Of a stretch of 64,000 nt of DNA, positions 19,935 to 27,999 are shown piece after piece (within the stretch, counting starts at the first letter, position 1; each line of letters opens with the position of its first letter). The DNA lies in the NCBI RefSeq assembly GCF_019968905.1, contig NZ_CP079946.1, positions 4,030,001-4,094,000 on the forward strand, read 5' to 3'. Source of the stretch: Corallococcus sp. EGB. Its GTDB lineage: Bacteria; Myxococcota; Myxococcia; Myxococcales; Myxococcaceae. The notes under the pieces are model-generated. The model was not told the origin of the DNA. It saw only the letters and a list, made by a program, of their open reading frames with translations, and searched no databases. The position numbers and the translations under genes were made by a program.

Positions 19935-21602
19935 ATGGCTACAAGCGGCCCCATGCGCCTGGGTGAAATGCTGGTGAAGGACGGCCTGGTGTCGGCGGCG
20001 GGGCTGGAGGAGGCGCTGGAGTCGCAGGTGGTCCACGGCGGCCGGCTGGGGACGAACCTGGTGGAGCTGGGGCTCCTGTCCGAGCAGGACCTGGCGAAGG
20101 CGCTGGGCCGGCTTCACAACTGTGCCTACGCGTCCGGGGAGATGGTACCCGACCCGAAGGCCGTGGCGCTGGTGAACCTGAACGAGGCGGACGACAAGGA
20201 GTTCCTGCCGATGCGGGCGGACGCGACGCGGTTGAGCGTCGCGGTGGTGAACCCGCATGACTTCCCGACGTTGGACGCCATCGCGTTCAAGACGGGCAAG
20301 CGCGTGGTGCCGGTGGTCATCCCCGAGTTCCGGATGAACCAGCTGCTGCGCCGGCACGCGAAGGCGTTCCGGCAGCTGCGCGCCATCGACATGGAGGCGG
20401 TCCGCCCGAGGCCCGCGAAGGGCGCGGCGGCGGAAGTGGCGAAGGCAGCGGAGCGGCCGCCGGACCTGATGAGCGAGGAGGAGTTCCAGTCCGTCTACGC
20501 GCAGGCGCTGCGCGGCGGTTCGGATGCGGAAGCGGACGTGCTGGAAGGGGAGCTTGTCATCACCGGCGAGGAGGTGATGGAGGCGCCCGTGGCCGCGCCG
20601 CCGCAGGGCGGGCCCGCGCAGCCGCGAGCCGGAGCGACCGCGTCCCCGCGAGTGGACATCCCCGCGCACATCGCGCCGCCGGTTCCGGCGCAGGGAGTGC
20701 CCGCGCAGGCGGCCCGTGCCGGGAATCCGGCGGGGCAGGGCGCGGGAGTGCCCGCGCATCTGGCGGGGCAGCCTGGGGTGCAGGGTGTGCCGGCGCATGT
20801 CGCGGCTCAGGCGGGCACCCAGGGCACGGCTTCGCGTCCGGCGGCTCAGGCTGGAGCACAAGGAGTGCCCGCGCATCTCGCAGGTCAGCCGGGAGCGCCG
20901 GGCCTGCCCGCGCACGTGGCGGCCCAGGCGGGCGCACCGGGCGTGCCCGCGCATCTCGCGGCTCCGCCTGGAGCGCGGAGCGTAGCGGCCCAAGCGGGAG
21001 TGCCAGCGCAGGCTCGTGGCGGGGTCGGCGTGCCCACGCAGGTCGCGGCGCAGGCCGGCGCGACGGGCGCGCCCGCGACTCCTCCGGTGGCCGCGAAGCA
21101 GGTGGCTCCTCCGACGCCGCTCACGTTCCCCGAGGCCCAGGCGGAGCTGGCGCGCAGCTCGGACCGCGAGGACGTGGCCCGCACGGTGCTCCGCTTCGCG
21201 ATGGGCAAGTGGCGCCGGTGCCTGCTCTTGTCCGTGCAGGGCAACCTCGTCACCGGCTGGCACGGCATGGGGCAGGGCGTGAGCAACGAAGCCGTCCGCC
21301 GTATCGGCGTGCCGCTGCGCGACCAGAGCACCTTCCGACTCGTGCGCGACCTGCGCTCCCACTACGTCGGTCCGGTGAAGCGCGACGCGGCGATGGGCAT
21401 GTTCTACCGCCTGCTCGGCGGAGGCTTCCCCGCGACGGCGGTCATCCTGCCGCTCCTCGTGCGCGGCAAGGTGGTCCACCTGCTCTACGTGGACAACGGC
21501 GCGGAGCAGTTCACCCCGCCGGACGTGGGCGAATTGCTCATCCTCTCGCAGGGCGTGGGCCGCTCGTACGAAGCGATGATGCGGCGTCGCAAGAGCGCAT
21601 AG
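19935..21602 (+). CDS. PilB/GspE N-terminal-like (MshEN) protein with repeat linker, no ATPase
   Basis: 555 residues. Residues about 7-150 match the GspE/PilB N-terminal domain (RLGEMLVKDGLVSAAGLEEA, LGTNLVELGLLSEQDLAKAL), which in some family members binds cyclic-di-GMP. The Walker ATPase expected in PilB or GspE is absent. Instead there is a linker of 13-residue repeats (about 272-349) and a C-terminal globular domain of about 170 residues (FRLVRDLRSHYVGPVKRDAA, ILPLLVRGKVVHLLYVDNGA) that resembles a GAF-like fold. ATG 19935 has a GGAGGGGGAT ribosome site. It may be a regulator or effector of type IV pili or secretion; this is inference from the domain only. Confidence 0.85.
   Translation: MATSGPMRLGEMLVKDGLVSAAGLEEALESQVVHGGRLGTNLVELGLLSEQDLAKALGRLHNCAYASGEMVPDPKAVALVNLNEADDKEFLPMRADATRLSVAVVNPHDFPTLDAIAFKTGKRVVPVVIPEFRMNQLLRRHAKAFRQLRAIDMEAVRPRPAKGAAAEVAKAAERPPDLMSEEEFQSVYAQALRGGSDAEADVLEGELVITGEEVMEAPVAAPPQGGPAQPRAGATASPRVDIPAHIAPPVPAQGVPAQAARAGNPAGQGAGVPAHLAGQPGVQGVPAHVAAQAGTQGTASRPAAQAGAQGVPAHLAGQPGAPGLPAHVAAQAGAPGVPAHLAAPPGARSVAAQAGVPAQARGGVGVPTQVAAQAGATGAPATPPVAAKQVAPPTPLTFPEAQAELARSSDREDVARTVLRFAMGKWRRCLLLSVQGNLVTGWHGMGQGVSNEAVRRIGVPLRDQSTFRLVRDLRSHYVGPVKRDAAMGMFYRLLGGGFPATAVILPLLVRGKVVHLLYVDNGAEQFTPPDVGELLILSQGVGRSYEAMMRRRKSA
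20748..20981 (+). repeat. Six tandem 39-bp coding repeats
   Basis: Six units of 39 bases begin at 20748, 20787, 20826, 20865, 20904 and 20943, encoding VPAHLAGQPGVQG and variants (LPAHVAAQAGAPG and so on). A further degenerate unit follows. They form the Ala/Pro/Gly linker of the MshEN-like protein and could vary in copy number between strains. Confidence 0.85.
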
Positions 21603-21606
21603 CGCC

Positions 21607-22566
21607 TCAATCGTCGCCGGTGGCCCGCTCCGGTGCGCCACCCAGCACGGGCATCGCATCCGGACGGTCCCACAGGACGAAGTGGCTGCACCCGTCCAGC
21701 TCCACCACGTCGAGCCCCGGCTTCGCGCGCCCGGCGCTCTCCCGCATGGAGGCGGACTCCAGCACCCGGTCCTTCCCCGGAACGAGCACCGTCCCGCGCC
21801 GCACGTTGGCGAACAGGGACGCATCGCGCGTCTGGCTCCACGCCTCGATGTCCCGCAGGTTGGCCATCATCGTCGCCACCCGCTTCGGGTTGAACGGGAA
21901 GGCCATGATGAGCTCGCGCTTGCGAGCGTTCTCCAGCGGTCCCCACGCGTCCCGGTTGTGCCGCGCAATGGGCGCCATCCGCCACAGGGGAAGCAGGAAC
22001 GGCAGCAGCCAGAGCTGCGAGGGCGTCAGGCTCCGGTAGGGGCGGGCCTGCGGGAGCACGGGCGCCTCCAGCACCACCTCCACGCGCTCGAACAGGTCCG
22101 GCCGCAGCTGCGCGGCCTCCAACACCACTGCGCCGCCCCGCGAATGTCCATGGACGCGCACCACGTCCGTCCGGGGAAGGTGCTCCAGGGCCTGCACCAG
22201 CACCGCGGCGTCATGGGCGATGGTGCCCTCGGGTTCCGTTGGCACCCTCGCCCACGGGGCGGACTCCTCACGCGGGTCGGTGATGGGCAGGTGGTAGTCG
22301 CAGCTCGTCAGCAGGATGAGCTGGAGGTCGGGCTCGCGGTAGTGGTGCGTGAAGTAGCGCATGTCCGCCGCGAAGCCATGCATGACGATGACCGTGGCGC
22401 GGGGGTGCTCGCAGCGACGCTCGGCGATGACGGCCTTGCCCACCCGGTAGACGTGTCCGTCGAAGGGCTCGCTCGCGCGGGGCATGCCCACCCGGTGCAT
22501 CAACCACCAGCGCGCGGTGGGCACGAGCACGGCGGCGCCAGCGAGGACTCCAAGAGCGACGAACAT
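21607..22566 (-). CDS. Alpha/beta hydrolase, membrane-anchored
   Basis: 319 residues. An N-terminal hydrophobic helix (FVALGVLAGAAVLVPTARWW) anchors or exports it. The alpha/beta-hydrolase features are clear: oxyanion-loop text VIVMHGFAADMRYF, nucleophile Ser142 in GHSRGG, and His295 in DGCSHFVLWD; an Asp near KDRVLES probably completes the triad. The substrate is unknown (esterase or lipase-like). The gene is convergent with the MshEN protein, with only four bases between stops. Confidence 0.85.
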   Translation of the reverse strand: MFVALGVLAGAAVLVPTARWWLMHRVGMPRASEPFDGHVYRVGKAVIAERRCEHPRATVIVMHGFAADMRYFTHHYREPDLQLILLTSCDYHLPITDPREESAPWARVPTEPEGTIAHDAAVLVQALEHLPRTDVVRVHGHSRGGAVVLEAAQLRPDLFERVEVVLEAPVLPQARPYRSLTPSQLWLLPFLLPLWRMAPIARHNRDAWGPLENARKRELIMAFPFNPKRVATMMANLRDIEAWSQTRDASLFANVRRGTVLVPGKDRVLESASMRESAGRAKPGLDVVELDGCSHFVLWDRPDAMPVLGGAPERATGDD

Positions 22567-22874
22567 GCACTCACCCGGGACGGAGGGGCCGGCGCCTTGT
22601 GGCGGACGGCCCGTGACACGGCGCGCATCATAAGGGCCGGGTTGGCCTCCCGCCGCTTCAAGGCGCGGCGGTGTCTGTCAGGTGCTGGCAGGGCTTCCGC
22701 CAGGCGGGGGCCCGCCGGCCCAATTCCTTGCAGAGGTCCTGGAGCCCGGATGCCCAGCGAGCGCCCCGGCATCACGGCCTGGTCCTGGCGCTCTTTCGGC
22801 TCGCGACCGAACTGGCTCGTGAGGCCGGCGGCATCACATTCCTGGAAGGCATCCACATTCGTCTCTTTGGCGCC
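22567..22874. other. Non-coding interval upstream of the hydrolase gene
   Basis: 308 bases between the hydrolase start and the end of the protease gene. No frame with coding character was seen on either strand. It should hold the hydrolase promoter, but I could not identify a convincing -35/-10 pair, hairpin terminator or RNA gene. Confidence 0.4.
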
Positions 22875-23795
22875 CTACCTGACGGCGCTGAGGATCCGGA
22901 TCTGCGTGTTGATCCACGGGATGTAGTGGGAGACCCGCGTGTAGATGCCGGGCAACCCTGCCCGCGCGCAGCCCACCCCGAAGCTCACGATGCCCTCGAG
23001 CACGTAGCCCTGGGGACCTTGGACGACGAGCGGCCCGCCGCTGTCGCCCTGGCATGCGTCCTTGCCCCCCTCCTGATACCCGGCCCCGAACATGGCATTT
23101 TCGTCGATGGTGATTCCTTGACGCCTGTAGCTGTTGGCGACGTCCTGATGCCTGAGGACGGGGACTCCCACCTGCATCAAGAGGCTGGACGTGTCGTATC
23201 CGCCCTCCCGTGTCTTGCCCCAGCCGGCGACCGTCGCCATCGTATTTTCAGCGACGAGCTCCCCGGACGCGGGGAGGCAGACAGGGACGCGCGTATTGCC
23301 GCCCGCGAGCGGAGCTGCCACGTTGGGGCGCATGCCCGAGGACTGGCCGCAGGCCCTGGCGACGGCCGTATCGAACTTGATGGGCTTGTCGAGCTTGAGG
23401 ACGGCGATGTCGTTCATCGTCGTGTGCGGGTTGTACTGGGGATGATAGACGGCTCGCATCACCCGGGCTGTCACCTGCGTGGACGTGGGGCGGTTCAGGT
23501 CATGCGCACCCGCGGATGCCGTGACGTTGGAGACGCCGTCATAGACGCAATGGGCGGAGGTGAGGACGATGTCGCTCTCCTCCTTGTCGCCCACGCGCAC
23601 CAGGCTGCCCCCGCAGAAATGGCTGCCGTTCTGCTGAAGGCTGACAATCCAGGGGATGGAGTTCGGCCGGGCGTCGATGCCTCCGACGATCTCCTGCTCC
23701 GTCTGACCCACTGTATCGATCAGGTCCTGCTCGGACTCCGAACCACCGCACCCGAGAAGACCGACCGCGACGACGACTCCACTCATGAAGCGCAC
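22875..23795 (-). CDS. Trypsin-like serine protease lipoprotein (S1 family)
   Basis: 306 residues from GTG 23795, which has AGGAGG four bases upstream; ATG 23786 is the alternative. A lipobox VGLLGC (Cys16) indicates a lipoprotein. The S1 fold starts at IVGG (36-39). The triad is His82 (TSAHC), Asp129 (NDIAVLKL) and Ser252 (GDSGGP). Asp246 lies at the pocket-bottom position of trypsin, predicting cleavage after Arg or Lys. The residue before IVGG is Glu rather than Arg or Lys, so activation would not be by a trypsin-like cut. The likely role is extracellular or surface proteolysis. Two TGACNNGTCA palindromes lie about 100 bases upstream. Confidence 0.92.
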   Translation of the reverse strand: MRFMSGVVVAVGLLGCGGSESEQDLIDTVGQTEQEIVGGIDARPNSIPWIVSLQQNGSHFCGGSLVRVGDKEESDIVLTSAHCVYDGVSNVTASAGAHDLNRPTSTQVTARVMRAVYHPQYNPHTTMNDIAVLKLDKPIKFDTAVARACGQSSGMRPNVAAPLAGGNTRVPVCLPASGELVAENTMATVAGWGKTREGGYDTSSLLMQVGVPVLRHQDVANSYRRQGITIDENAMFGAGYQEGGKDACQGDSGGPLVVQGPQGYVLEGIVSFGVGCARAGLPGIYTRVSHYIPWINTQIRILSAVR

Positions 23796-23894
23796 GCAAC
23801 CTCCTGGTTCAAGTGCGGAGTGAGAAAGCAAGCGACATGCCGCGAGCATGCGCCCTGGCTGTCTGGAGGAGACGCGCGCCAGCACGTCGCCGTG

Positions 23895-23928
23895 TGACAC
23901 GTCAGCGGAGGCACATGACGCGTCAGCG
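23895..23928. promoter_or_regulatory. Tandem TGACNNGTCAGCG elements
   Basis: Two near-identical 13-base elements, TGACACGTCAGCG (23895) and TGACGCGTCAGCG (23916), each palindromic as TGAC-NN-GTCA, are spaced exactly 21 bases apart. They lie upstream of the minus-strand protease gene, and the second overlaps the stop of the FecR gene. The two-turn spacing suggests two bound dimers on one DNA face. The binding protein is unknown. Confidence 0.45.
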
Positions 23929-25197
23929 TTCCATGGAGACGACCGCGTCGCGTGCGCGGTCCTCGGCCGGCCCCGTCACCACCAGCCTGCGGGCCTTCTG
24001 GAACAGTGGCACGGGTGGATCCTCCGCCATGTAGACGCCCCAGTAGTACTCGCCGGGAGGGAGGCCGGGCACCACCACCTGCTGCGGGCTGCCCTCTCGC
24101 ACGAGCACCGGGTTCCTCAGCTCCCGGTCACGCGCGACGACCAGCCGGTAGCTCGGCGCTCCGCCGGGGGACTGCCACGCGAAGACCAGGGCCTCGGATG
24201 CCGGACCCGCCGGGGACTGGTAGCCGTCCCGTGGCGTGACGAGCAGCCCTCGGGGCAACTGGCGCTCCACGAAGATGCGGCGGGCGAAGCCGGACTCGCC
24301 GGGCCGCCCTTCCGCGTCCAGCGCGGACACGCGCCAGACGAACACGCCGGGCCCCGGCGGGACGAACGTGAAGGCCAGGCCCTCCACCTGCGTGTCCACG
24401 ATGCGCTGGCGGAAGCCCAGGTCGCGCGCCACCTGCACCTGGTAGCTGCGCGCGCCGTCCAACGGCTTCCAGTTCAGGGGGATGCGCAGCTCCGGGCTCC
24501 ACGCGATGCGCGCGTCCACGCCCGGCGAGAGGCTGGTGGGGAAGGGCGGGCCATCGTGCTCGGCATCCTCCAGGCCTCGCGCGACGTCCAGCCCGTTGCC
24601 CGCCTCGAGGGTGCGGCGGTGCGTGCCCTCGGACAGCAGCAGCCGACCGCGGGACACGCTCAGGTGCATGCCGCGCGCGGTGCGGGTGACGCGGAACTCC
24701 GTGGTGCCGGCGTGCGCCCCCGCCGTGAGCGCCACCTGCCGCCCGTTGTCTCCGCGAAGCACGAGCGGCCCGCCGGACAGCGCGTCCTCGGGGATCAGGC
24801 CCCGGGCCGTTCCCGACTCCAGCGCCACCACCGAGCCGGCTTCCGCCGAAGGCGCGGACCGCTCCACCATGACCACGGTGCGCTCCTCCAACTCGATGCG
24901 GCCACCGCCCCGAAGCTCGATGCGCGTGGAGGCATCCGGACCGGTGCGCACCCAGTCGCCGGAGCGGAACGTGGCGCCCGCCTCGAACGGCTCCCAATAA
25001 GCGCTCGCCGTACGCAGCGCGTCCACGTGACCGCGCGCGACCGCGCACGTGGCCACGATGGCGTCCAGCTCCTGAGACACGGTCCCCACCGCCCCCTCGT
25101 CCTCCGAGGTCCGGGCGCAACCCGCGATCCACAGGAGCAGGACGCACCCCAGGACGCTGCAACGTGGAAGCTCGGAATCGCGCATGGCGTCAGTCAT
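23923..25197 (-). CDS. FecR-domain lipoprotein
   Basis: 424 residues from ATG 25197 (ATG 25185 is also possible). A lipobox LWIAGC near residue 27 predicts a lipoprotein. A FecR-like beta-domain follows (about 75-200: FRSGDWVRTGPDASTRIELR, then ALTAGAHAGTTEFRVTRTAR). The C-terminal half contains two fibronectin-III-like modules (IPLNWKPLDGARSYQVQVAR; VFAWQSPGGAPSYRLVVARD). This FecR plus FN3 layout is common in myxobacterial envelope proteins. It lies 63 bases behind a Ser/Thr kinase gene on the same strand and is probably co-transcribed with it. Confidence 0.85.
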   Translation of the reverse strand: MTDAMRDSELPRCSVLGCVLLLWIAGCARTSEDEGAVGTVSQELDAIVATCAVARGHVDALRTASAYWEPFEAGATFRSGDWVRTGPDASTRIELRGGGRIELEERTVVMVERSAPSAEAGSVVALESGTARGLIPEDALSGGPLVLRGDNGRQVALTAGAHAGTTEFRVTRTARGMHLSVSRGRLLLSEGTHRRTLEAGNGLDVARGLEDAEHDGPPFPTSLSPGVDARIAWSPELRIPLNWKPLDGARSYQVQVARDLGFRQRIVDTQVEGLAFTFVPPGPGVFVWRVSALDAEGRPGESGFARRIFVERQLPRGLLVTPRDGYQSPAGPASEALVFAWQSPGGAPSYRLVVARDRELRNPVLVREGSPQQVVVPGLPPGEYYWGVYMAEDPPVPLFQKARRLVVTGPAEDRARDAVVSMER

Positions 25198-25260
25198 ACG
25201 GAGCCACCGCGCCCGGTGGATCGCCCGCGCCGCGGCGGCCTCCACGCGGGAAGGGCGCGC

Positions 25261-27210
25261 TCACCGAACCCTCCAACCCGAGGGCGCCTTGCGCAACTCC
25301 TCCTCCAGGAATCGAAGCCGGACGCGAACCGCGCTCCGCTCGGGCGCCGCCTCCAGCGCGGCACGCAGGTGTGCCATCGCCTCCGCCACGTCCCCGCGCC
25401 GTGTCGCCTCCGTGGCCAGGCGCTCGAACGTATCCGCCAGCGCCGCCAGCCTGGAGCGCACGCGTGGATCCTCGGGCCGCAGCGCCCGCGCGGCCTGCAG
25501 TTGCGCCAGCGCCGTGTCCTCGCCCGCGCCCGACAGCTTCGCCACCGCGATGAGCCGGTCCGCGCGAGACAGATGCCGCGCCAGCGCCACCTCCCTCGTA
25601 TGCAGCGGCCACAGCAACGCCACCCCCGTCGCGCACAGGACGGTGAGCGCCAGCGCGCCCCACCGCAGCGCGCGCCCGTGCCGCGCGGCCGCCAGCTTCA
25701 CGGCCGCCGGGATGCGCCGCTCCACGGCATGGCGCCACCGGCGGTAGCGCGGGAACGCATGCGACCGGTCCTTGTTCCGCGCGATCCCCATCAGCGCTTC
25801 CGTCTCGCGCCGGGCCTGATCCAGCGAGTCGCCGAACAGCTCGTGCATCGTCTGCACCAGGTCGAAGGGGGGCAGGGTGCTCCGCACCTGCTCCAGCGCC
25901 TGCCGCAGCACCTTCGCGCTGGAGGCCCGGGCGGACGGCTCCGGCTCGGTGGCCCACTGCACCAGGCGCTCCAGCTCCGGTGTCACCTGGGAGTTGAAGT
26001 GGGACGGCTTCAACAGCCCGGGGGGCCCCTCCGTGCCGCAGGCCGCCTCCGAGGCCCGGTGCAGCGTGAGCAGCTCATAGAGCACCAGCCCCATGCCGTG
26101 GATGTCCCACGCGGGCTCCGGACGGCCGCCAGCCGCCTGCTCCGGCGCCATGTACGCGCGCTTGCCCACCACCAGCAGGTCATTGCCGCTGGCGATGCTG
26201 GCGGACGCCACGCCCATGTCCACCAGCTTCACCTCGCCGTGCAGCCCCACCAGCACGTTGCCCGGGCTCACGTCGCGGTGCACCAGGTGCAGCGGGCGTC
26301 CATCCAGGTCGCGCTGCCCGTGCAGGTACTCCAGCGCCTTGCCCAGCTCGATGGCCACCGCCACCGCCAGCGCCACCGGCGGCGGCCGGCCGCGCCGCCG
26401 CAGCGCCTGCACCAGGTCCGCGCCGTTGCGGCCGTGCACGTACTCCATGGCCATGAAGGGCCGGCCCGCCGCGCTGCCCACGTCGAACACCTGGATGACG
26501 TTGGGGTGCTGAAACGTGGCGCTCAAGCGCGCCTCGGTGAGGAACAGCGCCGACAGGCGCGGGTGGCGCGCGTACTCCTGGAACACCAGCTTGAGCGCCA
26601 CCAGCTTGTCCACGCCCTCGGCCATCGTGCGCCGGGCGAGGATGACCTCCGCCATGCCGCCCGCGCCCAGCCGCTGGAGCAGCTGATACCGCCCGAACGC
26701 GTCGAACGGCCGCAGCCCGCCCTGCCACGCCTCCGGGTCGCGCACGTGCAGCAGCTCCAGGTGCGAGTAGTCATTCAGCGCGGACATGCCATCCACGGTG
26801 GAGCGCGGCCGGATGCCCACCGGGGTCGGCTCCTCCCTCCACGTCGCCTCGCTCGCCGCGGGCGCGCCGCCGGGGGAGCTCGCGGCGGGCGCCGCCACCG
26901 GGGGGGGCGGGGGTTCGCGGGGGCTCAGGGGCAGGGGCAGGCTGCCCGCGTCCAACGCGACGAACTTCACGAAGTAGCCGCGCACCCAGCCGGACACGCC
27001 GTGCTCCATCACCCGCACGCGGCCGGACACCACGGGCCCGTCCCCCTGGAAGGCCACCTGGAGCGCGAACTCCGTCCCGATGGGCTGCGGCGTGTCCTCG
27101 GGGACGAACAGGCCGTGCTCCGTCATGCTCTTCCACAGCCGCGCGCGGGACTCCGGCGCATCCGCGAACGGCAACCGGAACAGCCGGCCCTTCCTCTTTG
27201 GCTGCTTCAC
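25261..27210 (-). CDS. PilZ-Ser/Thr protein kinase with membrane helix and TPR-like tail
   Basis: 649 residues. Residues 1-95 resemble a PilZ-type domain (GTEFALQVAFQGDGPVVSGR, VKFVALD), followed by a Pro/Ala linker. The kinase spans about 174-440: glycine loop LGAGGMAEV, Lys207, catalytic loop HRDVSPGN (Asp313) and DMG (331-333) in place of DFG. Met at the middle position is tolerated in other kinases, so activity is plausible. A membrane helix lies near residue 545 and a helical, TPR-like segment forms the extracytoplasmic tail. PilZ at the N-terminus suggests a link to cyclic-di-GMP; the usual RxxxR motif is not obvious, so this is uncertain. Confidence 0.9.
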   Translation of the reverse strand: MKQPKRKGRLFRLPFADAPESRARLWKSMTEHGLFVPEDTPQPIGTEFALQVAFQGDGPVVSGRVRVMEHGVSGWVRGYFVKFVALDAGSLPLPLSPREPPPPPVAAPAASSPGGAPAASEATWREEPTPVGIRPRSTVDGMSALNDYSHLELLHVRDPEAWQGGLRPFDAFGRYQLLQRLGAGGMAEVILARRTMAEGVDKLVALKLVFQEYARHPRLSALFLTEARLSATFQHPNVIQVFDVGSAAGRPFMAMEYVHGRNGADLVQALRRRGRPPPVALAVAVAIELGKALEYLHGQRDLDGRPLHLVHRDVSPGNVLVGLHGEVKLVDMGVASASIASGNDLLVVGKRAYMAPEQAAGGRPEPAWDIHGMGLVLYELLTLHRASEAACGTEGPPGLLKPSHFNSQVTPELERLVQWATEPEPSARASSAKVLRQALEQVRSTLPPFDLVQTMHELFGDSLDQARRETEALMGIARNKDRSHAFPRYRRWRHAVERRIPAAVKLAAARHGRALRWGALALTVLCATGVALLWPLHTREVALARHLSRADRLIAVAKLSGAGEDTALAQLQAARALRPEDPRVRSRLAALADTFERLATEATRRGDVAEAMAHLRAALEAAPERSAVRVRLRFLEEELRKAPSGWRVR

Positions 27211-27266
27211 GCGTGTGCCTCCCCCGACGGATGGCCGGTGTGCTGCGCGTCACGGCCCGCTTCGCG

Positions 27267-27650
27267 TCAGGGCGAAGCGGTCAACGTCACCTGGATGGGC
27301 TCCGGCCGGTCGCCCACCATCACCTCGGCCCGCCACGTCGCGTGGCCCTCCAATCGCACGCTCACCTGATGAACGCCGGGCGAGAGCGGCAGCAGCGCCC
27401 CCATCTGCCGCGCGAGCCCCATGGCGCGGCCATCCACGAAGACGCGCGCGTGCTCCGGCATCACGTCCAGGCGCAGCCCCGTCACCCCCGGGCGCTCCGG
27501 CTTCGCCGCGGGAGCGGGCCGCAGGGAACGGAAGTCCTTCCGCCGCAAGAGCGCCAGGGCATCGACGTCCCGCGGGGCCGGGGCGCGCGTACAGGCGCAG
27601 GCCCCCGCCATCAGGAGCAGGATGAAGCGGCGTCTCGGATGCGCAGGCAT
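27267..27650 (-). CDS. Small PEGA-domain lipoprotein
   Basis: 127 residues. Lipoprotein signal with Cys near position 18 (LLMAGACACTRAP). The C-terminal half is a PEGA domain (LDVMPEHARVFVDGRAMGLA, PLSPGVHQVSVRLEGHA), a surface beta-fold often found next to Ser/Thr kinases in myxobacteria. ATG 27650 starts the signal directly. It is 56 bases upstream of the kinase gene and likely heads a three-gene run PEGA-kinase-FecR. Confidence 0.8.
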   Translation of the reverse strand: MPAHPRRRFILLLMAGACACTRAPAPRDVDALALLRRKDFRSLRPAPAAKPERPGVTGLRLDVMPEHARVFVDGRAMGLARQMGALLPLSPGVHQVSVRLEGHATWRAEVMVGDRPEPIQVTLTASP

Positions 27651-27999
27651 GACAGGGATTGGAGCGTGAGCGCGGGGGACTCCGTCAAGGCACCGGCCCT
27701 CGCGTCGCAATCGCTGTTCCCACCCATACAACCCGGCGAAAGCAGCGCTCGCGGGAGGTGCCTTCCAGACCCACCGGCCCAGGCCGTCATCCCGAGCGAA
27801 TAAGGGATGTTCGCATGTGGGCGGACGGGCGCCGTCCGTGGCCCATGACGCCGTGCGCCCGAGCGACGCCGCGTGCGGTCCGCAGGACCCGGCAGGTGGC
27901 TGGGTTTGAGAGGCATTGGGCGGGGGCTGGGTCAAGGCGGATCCATGCATGTCAGACGCCGCCCGTAACCTGCGACACGTTCCAGCCCGAGTCCCACCC
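27651..27999. other. Divergent intergenic region
   Basis: 349 bases between the divergent PEGA lipoprotein and oxygenase genes; it must carry promoters for both. A perfect 7-bp hairpin with a 3-base loop (CGGACGG-GCG-CCGTCCG, 27822-27838) is the only clear structure. No convincing sigma-70 pair or coding frame was found. Confidence 0.4.

Noticed and set aside
22686-22700. GG-N10-GC resembling a sigma-54 promoter
   Set aside because: It lacks the TTGC part and points away from both minus-strand neighbours.
23848-27369. 1173-codon plus-strand frame opposite the FecR and kinase genes
   Set aside because: His/Arg/Gln-rich shadow with no motifs; the minus-strand genes have complete domains.
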